A DNA stretch of 64,000 nucleotides from Flavobacterium dauae. Its GTDB lineage: Bacteria > Bacteroidota > Bacteroidia > Flavobacteriales > Flavobacteriaceae. Of the stretch, positions 16,297 through 24,840 are shown piece after piece. Position 1 is the stretch's first letter. Each line of letters begins with the position of its first letter. The position numbers and the translations under genes were made by a program. Where the stretch lies: positions 1,488,001-1,552,000 of the forward strand of contig NZ_CP130821.1 in NCBI RefSeq assembly GCF_004151275.2. The letters run 5' to 3'. Below the pieces are notes generated by a model that was not told the DNA's origin, did no database searches, and saw nothing but the letters and a program-made list of their open reading frames with translations.

Positions 16297-17184
16297 TTAT
16301 CTTCTTCCTCCGCCAGAACGCATACCACCACCCATTGAGCCACCGCGTGATCCGCCAAAACTACCACCACTGTTCATTCTTGTACTTGATGAAGGTGTAT
16401 AAGTAGGTCGGGTAGTGCGTTCCATTCGGGTATTGGTACGTGTTGAAGTGTTGTTGGTATTTATTCTGCTGTTTCTGTTTATTCTGTCACTATTAAATCG
16501 GGTATTTCTGTTATTTTGCAATGTTCTTTCAGAAACATTCATTCTGTTTAATGTAGTATTAGCACGTGCAAAAGTTCTGTTTGTGGTGCTTAATCCATTA
16601 GCTCTGCTTAACGAGTTTGTACGTAAATTTCTGTTATTATTTACTGCCATTCTGCCACCGTTTAACTGTCGTGAAGTTAAGTTTCGATAGGAATAACTTC
16701 TTGATACATTTCGGTATCCGTAATATGGATATCCCCAGCCGTAACCATAGTAAGGGTAACCCCAACCATAATATGGATACCCCCAGTAGCCGCCCCAGCC
16801 AAAACCGAAACCAAATCCCCAGTACGAATTGTACCAGCCACCATAAGGATAGCCCCAACCCCAGGAAAAGTAAGGATAACTGTAAACTATCTGAGTGTCT
16901 GAAGTAGTGTCACCCCAACCGCCGTTTGCTTCGTTATAATTAGACGAATAATTTTCTACATCGGTAAAATAAGCCTCGCTTTCTTCGGCTTTTTCTTTAA
17001 AATACTCGGTGTAATAAGCCCCTTTTTCGTGTGTATCCTCAACAACAATTTTACTGTTGTTGTAAATTCCATCAACATCATAGGGTTTTTGGTTTAAGCC
17101 TGAGCACCCCGAAAGGGTAATTCCGGCAAATGCAAGAATGCTTAACCGAACCAAATGTGCCTTATTGAATATAGTTAGTAGCAT
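16297..17184 (-). CDS. Gly/Tyr/Trp-rich lipoprotein
   Basis: A lipobox ends at Cys27 (LSGC). The middle (about residues 100-160) is a low-complexity run of WGYPYYGYGW-like units; the C-terminal third is Asn/Arg/Ser/Thr-rich with many RTN and NRN repeats, ending in a GGSMGGGMRSGGGRR tail. No catalytic motif. Such composition suggests an extended, sticky, possibly matrix-forming or phase-separating surface protein; that is inference. Homologues in Flavobacteria lie next to FadL-like genes and proS, as here. It is divergent from proS across 99 bases. A TAAATTTG -7 candidate lies at 17219-17212. Confidence 0.75.
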   Translation of the reverse strand: MLLTIFNKAHLVRLSILAFAGITLSGCSGLNQKPYDVDGIYNNSKIVVEDTHEKGAYYTEYFKEKAEESEAYFTDVENYSSNYNEANGGWGDTTSDTQIVYSYPYFSWGWGYPYGGWYNSYWGFGFGFGWGGYWGYPYYGWGYPYYGYGWGYPYYGYRNVSRSYSYRNLTSRQLNGGRMAVNNNRNLRTNSLSRANGLSTTNRTFARANTTLNRMNVSERTLQNNRNTRFNSDRINRNSRINTNNTSTRTNTRMERTTRPTYTPSSSTRMNSGGSFGGSRGGSMGGGMRSGGGRR

Positions 17185-17201
17185 ATTTTAAGTTTTTATT
17201 G

Positions 17202-17229
17202 TTGAACATTACAAATTTAAGTAGATTTG
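17202..17229 (+). promoter_or_regulatory. Bacteroidota promoter for proS
   Basis: TTG (17202-17204), 17-nt spacer, TAGATTTG (17222-17229); predicted start near 17236, about 48 nt before the proS ATG. Confidence 0.65.
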
Positions 17230-17283
17230 TACAAAATAAATTGTTAATATTATCTAATCAAAATATATACCAATATACAAAAA

Positions 17284-18762
17284 ATGAGCAAGAATTTAAC
17301 TACAAGGGCAGAAGATTATTCAAAATGGTATAACGAACTGGTTGTAAAGGCAGATTTAGCCGAAAATTCAGGCGTTCGTGGCTGTATGGTTATTAAGCCT
17401 TACGGATACGCTATTTGGGAAAAATTACAAGGTGAATTAGACCGTCGTTTTAAAGAAACAGGTCACAGCAATGCGTATTTCCCCTTGTTTGTGCCGAAAA
17501 GTTTGTTCGAAGCTGAAGAAAAAAATGCCGAAGGTTTTGCAAAAGAATGTGCCATTGTAACACATTACCGTTTAAAGAACGATCCTGATAATCCCGGGAA
17601 ATTAATGGTTGATCCCGAAGCAAAATTAGAAGAAGAATTAATCGTCCGTCCAACATCCGAAGCAATTATCTGGAGTACCTACAAAGGTTGGATACAGTCG
17701 TACCGCGATTTACCAATTTTAATCAACCAATGGGCAAATGTGGTGCGTTGGGAAATGCGTACCCGTTTGTTTCTGCGTACTGCCGAGTTTTTATGGCAAG
17801 AAGGGCATACCGCTCATGCTACCATAGCCGAAGCTATTACAGAGGCTAAACAAATGCAGGATGTGTATGTTGATGTGGTAGAAAATATTATGGCGATACC
17901 TGTTGTGAAAGGGTTTAAAACCGAAACCGAGCGTTTTGCCGGTGCCGATGATACTTATACTATTGAGGCTTTAATGCAGGACGGAAAAGCGTTACAGGCA
18001 GGAACATCCCACTTTTTAGGTCAGAATTTTGCAAAGGCTTTCGATGTAAAATTTACCAATAAAGAAGGAAAACAAGAATATGTTTGGGCGACTTCATGGG
18101 GAGTTTCAACTCGATTAATGGGAGCTTTGATTATGACACATTCTGATGACAACGGATTGGTACTTCCTCCAAAATTAGCTCCAATACAAGTGGTAATTGT
18201 TCCTATTTATAAGAACGAAGAACAGTTGCAGCAAATAGGAGATAAGGCAGATGAATTGATTGCCGAGTTTAAAAAGAAAGGGATTTCTGTAAAATATGAT
18301 GATCGCGATACACAAAAACCTGGTTTTAAATTTGCCGAGTGGGAGTTAAAAGGTGTGCCAGTGCGTATTGCTATTGGTCCTAAAGATTTAGAAAACGGAA
18401 CGTTTGAAGTAGCTCGTCGCGATTTATTATCAAAAGAAATTGTTGCAGAGAATTCAGTTATCGATCACGTTGAAAATTTACTGAACAATATTCAGGAAAA
18501 TTTATTTACAAAAGCAATTAACCACCGTGCAGAACATACTACTGAAGTAAATTCGTTTGAAGAATTTAAAGAAGTTTTAGAAAACAAAGGCGGCTTTTTA
18601 TTAGCACATTGGGACGGAACTCCGGAAACCGAAGAAAAAATTAAAGATTTAACCAAAGCAACCATTCGTTGTATTCCTATGAATCAGCCTGATGAAGAAG
18701 GTGTGTGTGTACTTACAGGCAAGCCTTCAACAAAACGGGTGTTGTTTGCAAAAGCATATTAA
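17284..18762 (+). CDS. proS: proline--tRNA ligase, archaeal/eukaryal type
   Basis: Charges tRNA-Pro with proline in the cytosol. At 492 residues it is the short type lacking the bacterial editing insertion: class II motif 2 reads [27 protein letters not shown] near residue 155, the proline site [17 protein letters not shown] near 240, and the anticodon-binding domain begins around [15 protein letters not shown] (near 300). The C-terminal extra domain ends KRVLFAKAY, as in ProS type 3. This form is standard in Bacteroidota. Terminated by a strong hairpin shared with the convergent protease gene. Confidence 0.96.
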   Translation: MSKNLTTRAEDYSKWYNELVVKADLAENSGVRGCMVIKPYGYAIWEKLQGELDRRFKETGHSNAYFPLFVPKSLFEAEEKNAEGFAKECAIVTHYRLKNDPDNPGKLMVDPEAKLEEELIVRPTSEAIIWSTYKGWIQSYRDLPILINQWANVVRWEMRTRLFLRTAEFLWQEGHTAHATIAEAITEAKQMQDVYVDVVENIMAIPVVKGFKTETERFAGADDTYTIEALMQDGKALQAGTSHFLGQNFAKAFDVKFTNKEGKQEYVWATSWGVSTRLMGALIMTHSDDNGLVLPPKLAPIQVVIVPIYKNEEQLQQIGDKADELIAEFKKKGISVKYDDRDTQKPGFKFAEWELKGVPVRIAIGPKDLENGTFEVARRDLLSKEIVAENSVIDHVENLLNNIQENLFTKAINHRAEHTTEVNSFEEFKEVLENKGGFLLAHWDGTPETEEKIKDLTKATIRCIPMNQPDEEGVCVLTGKPSTKRVLFAKAY

Positions 18763-18763
18763 T

Positions 18764-18792
18764 AAAAAAAATCCCGACTCGGGATTTTTTTT
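18764..18792. terminator. bidirectional terminator between proS and M48 gene
   Basis: ATCCC (18771-18775) and GGGAT (18781-18785) with a 5-base loop, flanked by an A7 run on the left and a T8 run on the right. Confidence 0.9.
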
Positions 18793-19594
18793 ATTCTTTT
18801 TCTTTCAATACCTCTTTTAACTTATTCCAAGTTTCATCTTTTAAAATAGGAACATTTTTTACATTATTATTTTTGCTGTGTTCAATGATGTATTCGGCTC
18901 GGTTTTTTGAATCGGGGTGGGTGCTTATCCACGTTAAATATTTCATTATCTCACTTTCCGAATCGTTGATTTTATATAAAAATTGAGCAAAATGTTCCGG
19001 ATTTATTTCTGCTTTTATAAGGTATTCTACAGCTTTTATATCAGCTTCTTTTTCTAAACTTCTGTCAAATGAGGCAGAAGACAATACTTTGGCAGTTTCT
19101 TTAATTAATTCGCTGCCGTTTGATCCGGTAGTTATAGAAATCAGAGCAGAAAGACCAATTTCTTTAACTAATTTTTTCATTACGTGGTTTAGCTGTATGT
19201 GTGCAATTTCGTGACACAGCACACCGGCTAATTCTTCCTGATTTTCAGAAGCTGTGATCAATCCGCTGTAAATAACAAGTCGTCCGTTAGGCATTGCAAA
19301 GGCGTTGACTTCGTTTTTATTAATAACATTGAATTTTATCTTTGAACGGTCTATGTCATTTAAATCGCAAATTCTGGTTATAAGGCTATCGACTGATTTT
19401 AATACCAATGGATTTGTGTTTTCGTCTTCTGTTGTTTTAATGGTCTCCCATAACAATTCGTCCAATTTTTCTTCTGTTTTTTCAGATTTTTGTTCAATCT
19501 TTAAAACATTTACCCAATCTATTTGTTGTAAAACAAACCACGATGAAAAAAATAAGGTAATTAACAGTAATCCTTGCAACAGTATTCTTCTCAT
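18791..19594 (-). CDS. M48-family zinc metalloprotease
   Basis: An N-terminal membrane segment (LLQGLLLITLFFSSWFVLQ, residues 4-22) anchors a catalytic domain with the zinc motif HEIAH, a NEVNAFAMPNGRLVIYSGLI edge strand before it and EKEADIKAVEYL after it, supplying the third zinc ligand. This is the Oma1/LoiP/BepA group that trims or monitors envelope proteins. The start is ATG 19594 because it overlaps the upstream gene's TGA as ATGA, so translation is coupled; the longer frame from 19636 is unlikely. It ends a four-gene overlapping set. Confidence 0.88.
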   Translation of the reverse strand: MRRILLQGLLLITLFFSSWFVLQQIDWVNVLKIEQKSEKTEEKLDELLWETIKTTEDENTNPLVLKSVDSLITRICDLNDIDRSKIKFNVINKNEVNAFAMPNGRLVIYSGLITASENQEELAGVLCHEIAHIQLNHVMKKLVKEIGLSALISITTGSNGSELIKETAKVLSSASFDRSLEKEADIKAVEYLIKAEINPEHFAQFLYKINDSESEIMKYLTWISTHPDSKNRAEYIIEHSKNNNVKNVPILKDETWNKLKEVLKEKE

Positions 19595-20022
19595 GGTTTG
19601 CAAATTAAATGGGTTAAACTTCCGTAAAACCACCATTTTACGTGAATTCCTTTTCTTGTTTGAATGGCGGTATAAATGGTAGCGATAAACTCTGATAAAT
19701 TAAAAATAACAGCAGTTATCATATAGGCAATATAATGGTTGGTAATGGTTTCTGAATAAAAAATGATAGAAACCGTCCACCAAAAGCCAAAGCTATTAAC
19801 AAAAAGCATCGAAAATTGCGAAAGCAATGCCTGTGTACAATGCCAACGGACAAAATAAGTGCCTTTTCGGTTGCTAATATAAAAAAAGAAGGTAGCCAAC
19901 AGATTAACAATTGGCAAGGGTAAACCTGCTATAAATGCAATTAACGACATTAAATAGCTGTTTGAAGCTTTTTCTGCTTCGTGTTCGCCCGGTTTATAAA
20001 TAAATGTGGTTTTTTGTATCAT
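19591..20022 (-). CDS. DUF4870-like small membrane protein
   Basis: About 143 residues with three or four hydrophobic segments: EKASNSYLMSLIAFIAGLPLPIVNLLATFFFY, the FVRWHCTQALLSQ segment where DUF4870 proteins have 'v.fHa.qal', and a final pair of helices. The start is ATG 20022, which overlaps the upstream DUF2752 gene's TGA by four bases (ATGA). Its own TGA overlaps the protease ATG in the same way. Function unknown; the tight coupling suggests it works with, or is inserted in step with, its neighbours. Confidence 0.75.
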   Translation of the reverse strand: MIQKTTFIYKPGEHEAEKASNSYLMSLIAFIAGLPLPIVNLLATFFFYISNRKGTYFVRWHCTQALLSQFSMLFVNSFGFWWTVSIIFYSETITNHYIAYMITAVIFNLSEFIATIYTAIQTRKGIHVKWWFYGSLTHLICKP

Positions 20023-20435
20023 AATTGTTTTGTGATGTTCCAAATCCAGTTGATGAGAACCAGTAAAATTAAAGGAATTGCAATTTTTGGCTTTCTTAAC
20101 CAAATTTCGGTTTTTTTGTAGAAATCAAATAAGGTTGTTTTTTTAGTAAAAAGATCTGTTAAAATCCAAAAGGGGAGTATCAGCATCACCATAAAAACAA
20201 TTATTCCTAACGGATTGGTATAAATTGCCTGTAAAAAATTTCCGTGTAACAATGAAATAATAGAACGGGTTGTTCCGCACGAAGGACAAGGAATAGTTGT
20301 TATTTTTTTTAAAACGCAAACACCAACCGTATTATTAGTTGTATTAAAGCCTGTTATGTTGTAAAAAAGCCAAATATAGCCTGCAAAGCAGGCTATAAAT
20401 AAAAAAAAATACAGTTTGTTTTTTTTAAGATACAT
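20019..20435 (-). CDS. DUF2752 membrane protein
   Basis: Short membrane protein with the family signature CPSCGTTRSIISLLHGN (about residues 49-65), a conserved di-cysteine plus TR motif next to the first membrane helix, then two further hydrophobic segments. The function of DUF2752 is not known; in Bacteroidota it is repeatedly found beside TM2 proteins, as here. Its ATG (20435) shares one base with the TM2 gene's TAA (TAATG). The conserved cysteines might bind metal or form a disulfide; that is speculation. Confidence 0.88.
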   Translation of the reverse strand: MYLKKNKLYFFLFIACFAGYIWLFYNITGFNTTNNTVGVCVLKKITTIPCPSCGTTRSIISLLHGNFLQAIYTNPLGIIVFMVMLILPFWILTDLFTKKTTLFDFYKKTEIWLRKPKIAIPLILLVLINWIWNITKQL

Positions 20436-20773
20436 TAATAGAATGTCTGTACTAGTTTTTCCATATTTTTTTCACGTGTAGCACCCATAATTAAAAATAG
20501 ATCAATGATAGCCCAAATACCAAAACCACCACAGGTTAAAAGCTTACCAATACCCAAGCCGGTATCACCAATCATAAAACGATCAATTCCCAAACTGCCG
20601 GCAAGTATAGATACAATAAGCACTGTTGTAGGGTCTTTAAATTGAAGCGTTTGAATCATAGCCCATTTAGAATCGTCCATTTTTAATAAGCTTTCTCTGA
20701 TTTGTCCCATGTGGTGACTTTCAAAAAATTTGTTGTTCGTCATTATGAACATATCTACTTTTTGTGCATCCAT
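20435..20773 (-). CDS. TM2-domain membrane protein
   Basis: The C-terminal half has the TM2 pattern: two helices around VLIVSILAGSLGIDRFMIGD and GLGIGKLLTCGGFGIWAIIDLFLI, with the conserved GIDRF segment and the loop GDT. The N-terminal 50 residues are soluble and polar. The first codon may be 20773 or a near downstream ATG (residues 8 or 11). Function unknown in bacteria. First gene of the overlapping four-gene set, with a consensus promoter about 90 nt upstream. Confidence 0.88.
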   Translation of the reverse strand: MDAQKVDMFIMTNNKFFESHHMGQIRESLLKMDDSKWAMIQTLQFKDPTTVLIVSILAGSLGIDRFMIGDTGLGIGKLLTCGGFGIWAIIDLFLIMGATREKNMEKLVQTFY

Positions 20774-20869
20774 TTTTTTTAGTTGTTTATTTTTATTTAA
20801 AACCTACTCGTATAGCTTTTCGGTATCGCTCCGTTTTTTTAATGGTTACTGATCTCCATTTTCTGACTT

Positions 20870-20899
20870 CAAAATTACAAAAATCGCATAAATAAGCAA
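20870..20899 (-). promoter_or_regulatory. promoter of the TM2-DUF2752-DUF4870-M48 set
   Basis: Minus strand TTG (20899-20897), 19-nt spacer, TAATTTTG (20877-20870). Predicted start near 20863, leaving a leader of about 90 nt. Confidence 0.65.
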
Positions 20900-20982
20900 C
20901 TAAATAGTTCAAATCACTGTTAAAAGTGTAAATTTATCGTTATTGTTGTTTTAGAATGACTGCTATTTTAACAGTAAAATAG

Positions 20983-21405
20983 TTATTTATTGACTATTAA
21001 AGAATAAACAGCCAGTTTGTAAGAATTTAAACCAAAGCCACTGATACTTCCTTTTGCAACGGCAGATAAATAGGAATGATGCCTAAACGGTTCTCTTTTA
21101 AAAACATTGCTGATGTGTACTTCTATAACGGGCGTGTTTATTGCACTAACGGCATCGGCAATGGCTATTGAGGTGTGTGTATAAGCACCGGCATTCAATA
21201 TAATTCCATCAAAATCAAATCCTACCTCGTGTATTTTATCAATTAGGAAGCCTTCGTGGTTGCTTTGATAATAAGTAAATTCAATATCGGAAAATTCAGT
21301 TTTCAAAGCATTTAAAAAAGTTTCAAAAGTTTCATTCCCGTAAATAGTAGGTTCTCTTTTCCCCAAAAGATTTAAATTGGGACCATTAATAATTGCAATT
21401 TTCAT
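20983..21405 (-). CDS. aroQ: type II 3-dehydroquinate dehydratase
   Basis: Shikimate-pathway step 3: removes water from 3-dehydroquinate. The flavodoxin-like fold starts NGPNLNLLGKREPTIYG (residues 6-22, with the lid Arg and catalytic Tyr), continues YQSNHEGFLIDKIHE, ILNAGAYTHTSIAI, and the catalytic/binding HISNVFKREPFRHHSYL near residue 98. Length 140 is exact for the family. Stands alone, divergent from a barrel gene. Confidence 0.96.
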   Translation of the reverse strand: MKIAIINGPNLNLLGKREPTIYGNETFETFLNALKTEFSDIEFTYYQSNHEGFLIDKIHEVGFDFDGIILNAGAYTHTSIAIADAVSAINTPVIEVHISNVFKREPFRHHSYLSAVAKGSISGFGLNSYKLAVYSLIVNK

Positions 21406-21633
21406 AAACAGTGGTTCTATTTTGTAAAATTAACAAAAAACGCGATTCAATAAAATCTTTATTTAATGTGCTGTAAAAAACATACTATCTGTCAGAAAAA
21501 CAAGTATTAGCTGGTTTTATCAATAATTTAATTTGTAAGATAATTATTAAGCCGGTTTTAAATTATTGTTAAAATTATAGGTGTCTAATTTAATGATTTC
21601 GTAAATTTGTCCCAAATAAAAATAATTATAGAA

Positions 21634-22275
21634 ATGAAAAAGATCGTATTAACATTAGCTGTGTTGGCTACGGGAGTAGTTGCACAAGCACAAGAGGGTG
21701 GTTTTGGTTTTAACCAAGGTGATATCTTATTAGAAGGAAACATTCAGGTAAATTCTACTAAAGAATCTGTTGAAGCAAACGGATTTACTGCAACTCAAAA
21801 ACAAAATAATACTAATTTTAGTCCAAAAGCAGGATATTTTATTAATGATAAATTTGCTTTAGGTGTACAATTAGGTGTTTTTTCGGGAAAAGAAACTACA
21901 ACGTTACCAACTGGAACCGATGAAGTAAAACAAAATGGTTTTTATGCCGGAGTATTTGGTCGTTATTATTTCTTAGACTTAGGGCAACGTTTTAAAACTT
22001 ATACAGAACTAGGTTTGGGAATGAATAACTACAAAGAAGAAACCAACGGAACTGAAACTCAAAAGAATTCAGGATTTTCAACTGGTTTAGGTTTAGGAAT
22101 TAATTATTTTGTTACGCCTAAAATTGCAATAAACTTTGGATTATCTGATATTTTGTCATTTTCAACAAGTAAAGACAAAAATACAGATGTTAAATCAGAC
22201 GAATTTAATGCGAACATTAATGTTTTCAACAACTTTTTTAGTACTGCAACATTCGGTTTAACCTTTAAATTGTAA
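21634..22275 (+). CDS. small outer-membrane beta-barrel protein
   Basis: A signal peptide (residues 1-20, VVAQAQ) and about eight amphipathic strands (NFSPKAGYFINDKFALGVQLGVFSG, YTELGLGMNNY, TGLGLGINYFVTPKIAINFGLSD), ending ATFGLTFKL, make this an OmpA/OmpW-like barrel of 213 residues. I use ATG 21634; the frame from the TTG at 21607 lacks a proper signal start. A TAAATTTG -7 element lies at 21602-21609. Role unknown; such proteins are abundant in Flavobacteria. Confidence 0.78.
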   Translation: MKKIVLTLAVLATGVVAQAQEGGFGFNQGDILLEGNIQVNSTKESVEANGFTATQKQNNTNFSPKAGYFINDKFALGVQLGVFSGKETTTLPTGTDEVKQNGFYAGVFGRYYFLDLGQRFKTYTELGLGMNNYKEETNGTETQKNSGFSTGLGLGINYFVTPKIAINFGLSDILSFSTSKDKNTDVKSDEFNANINVFNNFFSTATFGLTFKL

Positions 22276-22307
22276 TTTTTTTAAAGAAATTTAATAAAAT
22301 TTTAAGA

Positions 22308-22334
22308 GCCTTTCATTTTTGAAAGGCTTTTTTT
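22308..22334 (+). terminator. terminator after the barrel gene
   Basis: GCCTTTC (22308-22314) pairs with GAAAGGC (22321-22327) around ATTTTT, followed by T7. Confidence 0.9.
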
Positions 22335-22372
22335 ATATCTTTAAGGCTTAAAATATTTTTAAAGCTGAACTA

Positions 22373-23176
22373 ATGAAGAAAATATTACTGTCAATCGCTT
22401 TTTTAGGGTTGTTAACAACAAATAGTTTTGCACAACGCAATCATAGAAATCTAATAGAAACCGGTATTAAAATCGGGGGAAATATGTCTAGATTAACAGG
22501 TGGTAATACTCAAGACTTTAAACCTGGGTTGCAGATTGGAGGAACAATAGAGGTACCGTTGTCTTTTTACAAGAAATTTGCTGTACAAGCCGAATTACAA
22601 TATGCTGTACAAGGTTATAAAGGTGCAGAATATGATCAAATTGATATAAATACCGACGAAGTAACAGAAACGTTGAAGTTAGAAGATGTTACCATGCACT
22701 ATTTGTATTTACCAATTACTTTTAAGTATTATGCAAGTAAGAATTTTTCTGTTGAATTAGGCGGACAAGTAGGGTATATGCTGCACGCAAAAGGTCAGTT
22801 TGATGCAAATAAATACAACACAGCCCGTGAATATATGTATTTAACAGATCCAAGATACGTTGCATCGTACTCGCAATTAGATAAAGCTGTTTTTGAAGCC
22901 GGTTACAGAAGCAAAGATTATGAAGATTATTACGAGAAACTTGATTACGGTATTACCGCGGGGTTCTCATATTATGCAGAGAGCGGTTTGTTTTTTAACT
23001 TCCGTTATTATATGGGGTTACAGGATATTTATAAAATTGATAACGATTATCAAAAATTTACTATTCCTGATGCAACCGATGAATTGTTAAAAGAAGTAAA
23101 CTATATGAATGATAATTTAAAGTTTGCAAAAATGACCAATACATCTGTTCAACTTTCTGTGGGATATAAGTTCTAA
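22373..23176 (+). CDS. outer-membrane beta-barrel protein, PorT-like
   Basis: Signal peptide (residues 1-20, TNSFAQ). The body matches the PorT/OMP_b-brl_2 pattern: TGIKIGGNMSRLTGG, PGLQIGGTIEVPLSF, FAVQAELQYAVQGYKG, the invariant-looking LYLPITFKYYASKNFSVELGGQVGY (near residues 105-140), and the end SVQLSVGYKF. Barrels of this type include T9SS component PorT, but many paralogues have no known job; this is probably one of those. It lies after a terminator and before a small fragment with a similar C-terminus. Confidence 0.75.
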   Translation: MKKILLSIAFLGLLTTNSFAQRNHRNLIETGIKIGGNMSRLTGGNTQDFKPGLQIGGTIEVPLSFYKKFAVQAELQYAVQGYKGAEYDQIDINTDEVTETLKLEDVTMHYLYLPITFKYYASKNFSVELGGQVGYMLHAKGQFDANKYNTAREYMYLTDPRYVASYSQLDKAVFEAGYRSKDYEDYYEKLDYGITAGFSYYAESGLFFNFRYYMGLQDIYKIDNDYQKFTIPDATDELLKEVNYMNDNLKFAKMTNTSVQLSVGYKF

Positions 23177-23234
23177 ATTAGCATAATAATTTAGATTTTT
23201 TAGACATTATAAAAGTCAATAGTGGCGATGCCAT

Positions 23235-23281
23235 AAAAAAACAACGTTATCCAAATAGGTATCGGTTATAAATTTGAATAA
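23235..23281 (+). pseudogene. remnant of a second beta-barrel gene (C-terminal tail)
   Basis: Fourteen in-frame codons after a TAA read KNNVIQIGIGYKFE and then stop at 23279-23281. This resembles the tail of the gene just upstream (VQLSVGYKF) and looks like the last strand of a deleted tandem barrel gene. Short, so chance cannot be excluded. Confidence 0.4.
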
Positions 23282-23303
23282 TAAATTATAAAACAGTACT
23301 TTT

Positions 23304-23329
23304 AAACCACCGTTTTGCGGTGGTTTTTT
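23304..23329 (+). terminator. terminator hairpin directly abutting the xerD start codon
   Basis: AAACCACCG (23304-23312) pairs with CGGTGGTTT (23318-23326) over TTTTG, and the T-run ends at 23329; the xerD ATG begins at 23330. It ends transcripts of the barrel locus or attenuates xerD. Confidence 0.85.
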
Positions 23330-24217
23330 ATGGATAATTATATAGAACAGTTTAGTTATTACCTGAAATTAGAACGCGGTGTTGCAGAAAATACCTTGTT
23401 AAGTTATTTGTACGATTTAGATAAATTTAAACAGTTTTTAGGAGCAAATAGCAGCATAACAAATGCACAGGAAACAGATATAAGAGGCTTTATTCATTTT
23501 ATATCAGATTATTTAGCACCAGCTTCTCAAGCACGTGTTTTATCAGCTTTAAATCATTTTTACAGTTTTTTGATCTTACAAAATGTAATCGAAAACAATC
23601 CGGTATTATTTATAGAATTACCTAAGCAGGTAAAAAAATTGCCAGCAGTACTTTCTGTAGAAGAGATTGATGCACTTCAAAATGTTATAGATTTTAATAA
23701 AACAGAAGGAATAAGAAACGATGCCATTATAGAAACAATGTATTCGTGTGGTTTAAGGGTTTCTGAATTAATCAATTTAAAACTATCCGATTTATTTTTT
23801 GACGAAGGATTTATCCGAGTATTGGGCAAAGGATCCAAACAGCGTTTTGTACCTATCGCATCATCAGCTATTAAAAAAATCAATTTTTACAGAACTGAAA
23901 TCCGTTCAAAGATGAACATAAAGAAAGAAGCCGAAGATGTCTTGTTTTTAAATCGCCGCGGGGCACAATTAACGCGTGCTATGATTTTTACCATATTAAA
24001 AACATTGGCAAAACTGGCTGGTTTGCATAAAAACATCAGTCCACATACGTTACGGCATTCATTCGCCACTCATTTACTTGAAAATGGAGCCGATTTACGA
24101 TCTATTCAATTAATGTTAGGGCACGAATCAATCACCACAACCGAAATTTACCTGCACTTAGACAAACAAAAATTAAAACAGGAAGTTGAGAAATATCATC
24201 CGTGGAATCATCGTTAA
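23330..24217 (+). CDS. xerD: site-specific tyrosine recombinase XerD
   Basis: Resolves chromosome dimers with XerC at dif in the cell. The N-terminal SAM-like DNA-binding domain begins EQFSYYLKLERGVAENTLLSY (residues 5-25), and the catalytic domain has the Arg in YSCGLRVSELINLKL, a Lys in VLGKGSKQRFVPI, the HTLRHSFATHLL block (His and Arg), GHESITTTEIY with His and the nucleophilic Tyr. ATG 23330 gives a start aligned with other XerD proteins; the TTG at 23315 lies inside a hairpin. With 295 residues it is the expected size. No integron or phage genes are near, so a housekeeping role is favoured. Confidence 0.92.
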   Translation: MDNYIEQFSYYLKLERGVAENTLLSYLYDLDKFKQFLGANSSITNAQETDIRGFIHFISDYLAPASQARVLSALNHFYSFLILQNVIENNPVLFIELPKQVKKLPAVLSVEEIDALQNVIDFNKTEGIRNDAIIETMYSCGLRVSELINLKLSDLFFDEGFIRVLGKGSKQRFVPIASSAIKKINFYRTEIRSKMNIKKEAEDVLFLNRRGAQLTRAMIFTILKTLAKLAGLHKNISPHTLRHSFATHLLENGADLRSIQLMLGHESITTTEIYLHLDKQKLKQEVEKYHPWNHR

Positions 24218-24224
24218 CTAGAAG

Positions 24225-24686
24225 TTATAAAATACTATAGGTTTTTAAATTTTTAACTTCTTTAATCACAAACATACTGTGCGTGCTTTGTACTTCTTCC
24301 ATAGTAGTTAGTTTAGAAAGCATAAATTCACGGTAAGCTTCCATATCCTGAACACCAATTTTTAGTATATAATCGTATTCGCCGCTTACGTGAAAACATT
24401 CCAATACTTCGGGAATCTGGTTTACTTTTTTCTCAAATTTTAAAATAGCATCTTTTGAATGCGACTTAATTTTAACGTGCGAAATAACTATAAAGCTTCG
24501 GTTAATTTTATCTTTGTTAATAATCGCAACATAATCGGTAATAATGTTTTGCTTTTCTATTTTTTTTATTCGTTCATATACTGCGGTGGTTGAAAGATCC
24601 AGCTGATCAGCTAATTCTTTGGTTGTTTGTTTACAATTTTTTTGCAACAATTCGATTAGTTTCAAGTCGGTTTGATCTAATTTCAT
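24225..24686 (-). CDS. Lrp/AsnC-family transcriptional regulator
   Basis: The N-terminal winged helix-turn-helix (residues about 4-60: DLKLIELLQKNCKQTTKELADQLDLSTTAVYERIKKIE) is followed by the RAM ligand-binding domain (IVISHVKIKSHSKD, VLECFHVSGEYDYILKIGVQD). Lrp proteins sense amino acids and control amino-acid metabolism. It is divergent from a methionine-gamma-lyase-like gene across 154 bases, the classic arrangement for a regulator and its target; a TATATTTG -7 element for it lies at 24741-24734. Ligand probably methionine, cysteine or a related amino acid, by inference. Confidence 0.93.
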   Translation of the reverse strand: MKLDQTDLKLIELLQKNCKQTTKELADQLDLSTTAVYERIKKIEKQNIITDYVAIINKDKINRSFIVISHVKIKSHSKDAILKFEKKVNQIPEVLECFHVSGEYDYILKIGVQDMEAYREFMLSKLTTMEEVQSTHSMFVIKEVKNLKTYSIL

Positions 24687-24840
24687 AGTTTTATTTTTTA
24701 AGCAATTTTATTTAAAAATAGGTTATTATTCATCAAATATACATCTTTTATTGATTTATTTTCTATAATATGCAATTTTATTTTGTCAAAAAAACGGTAG
24801 TTGGTAATTTCAGTAACACTAACAAAAAAATTATAAAATA

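Noticed and set aside
16415..16907. Frames antisense to the Gly/Tyr-rich lipoprotein
   Set aside because: Low-complexity repeats produce long open frames on both strands; the lipoprotein strand has the lipobox, neighbours and start.
23315..23329. TTG start for xerD
   Set aside because: It lies inside the terminator hairpin loop and adds MRWFF, not seen in XerD proteins.
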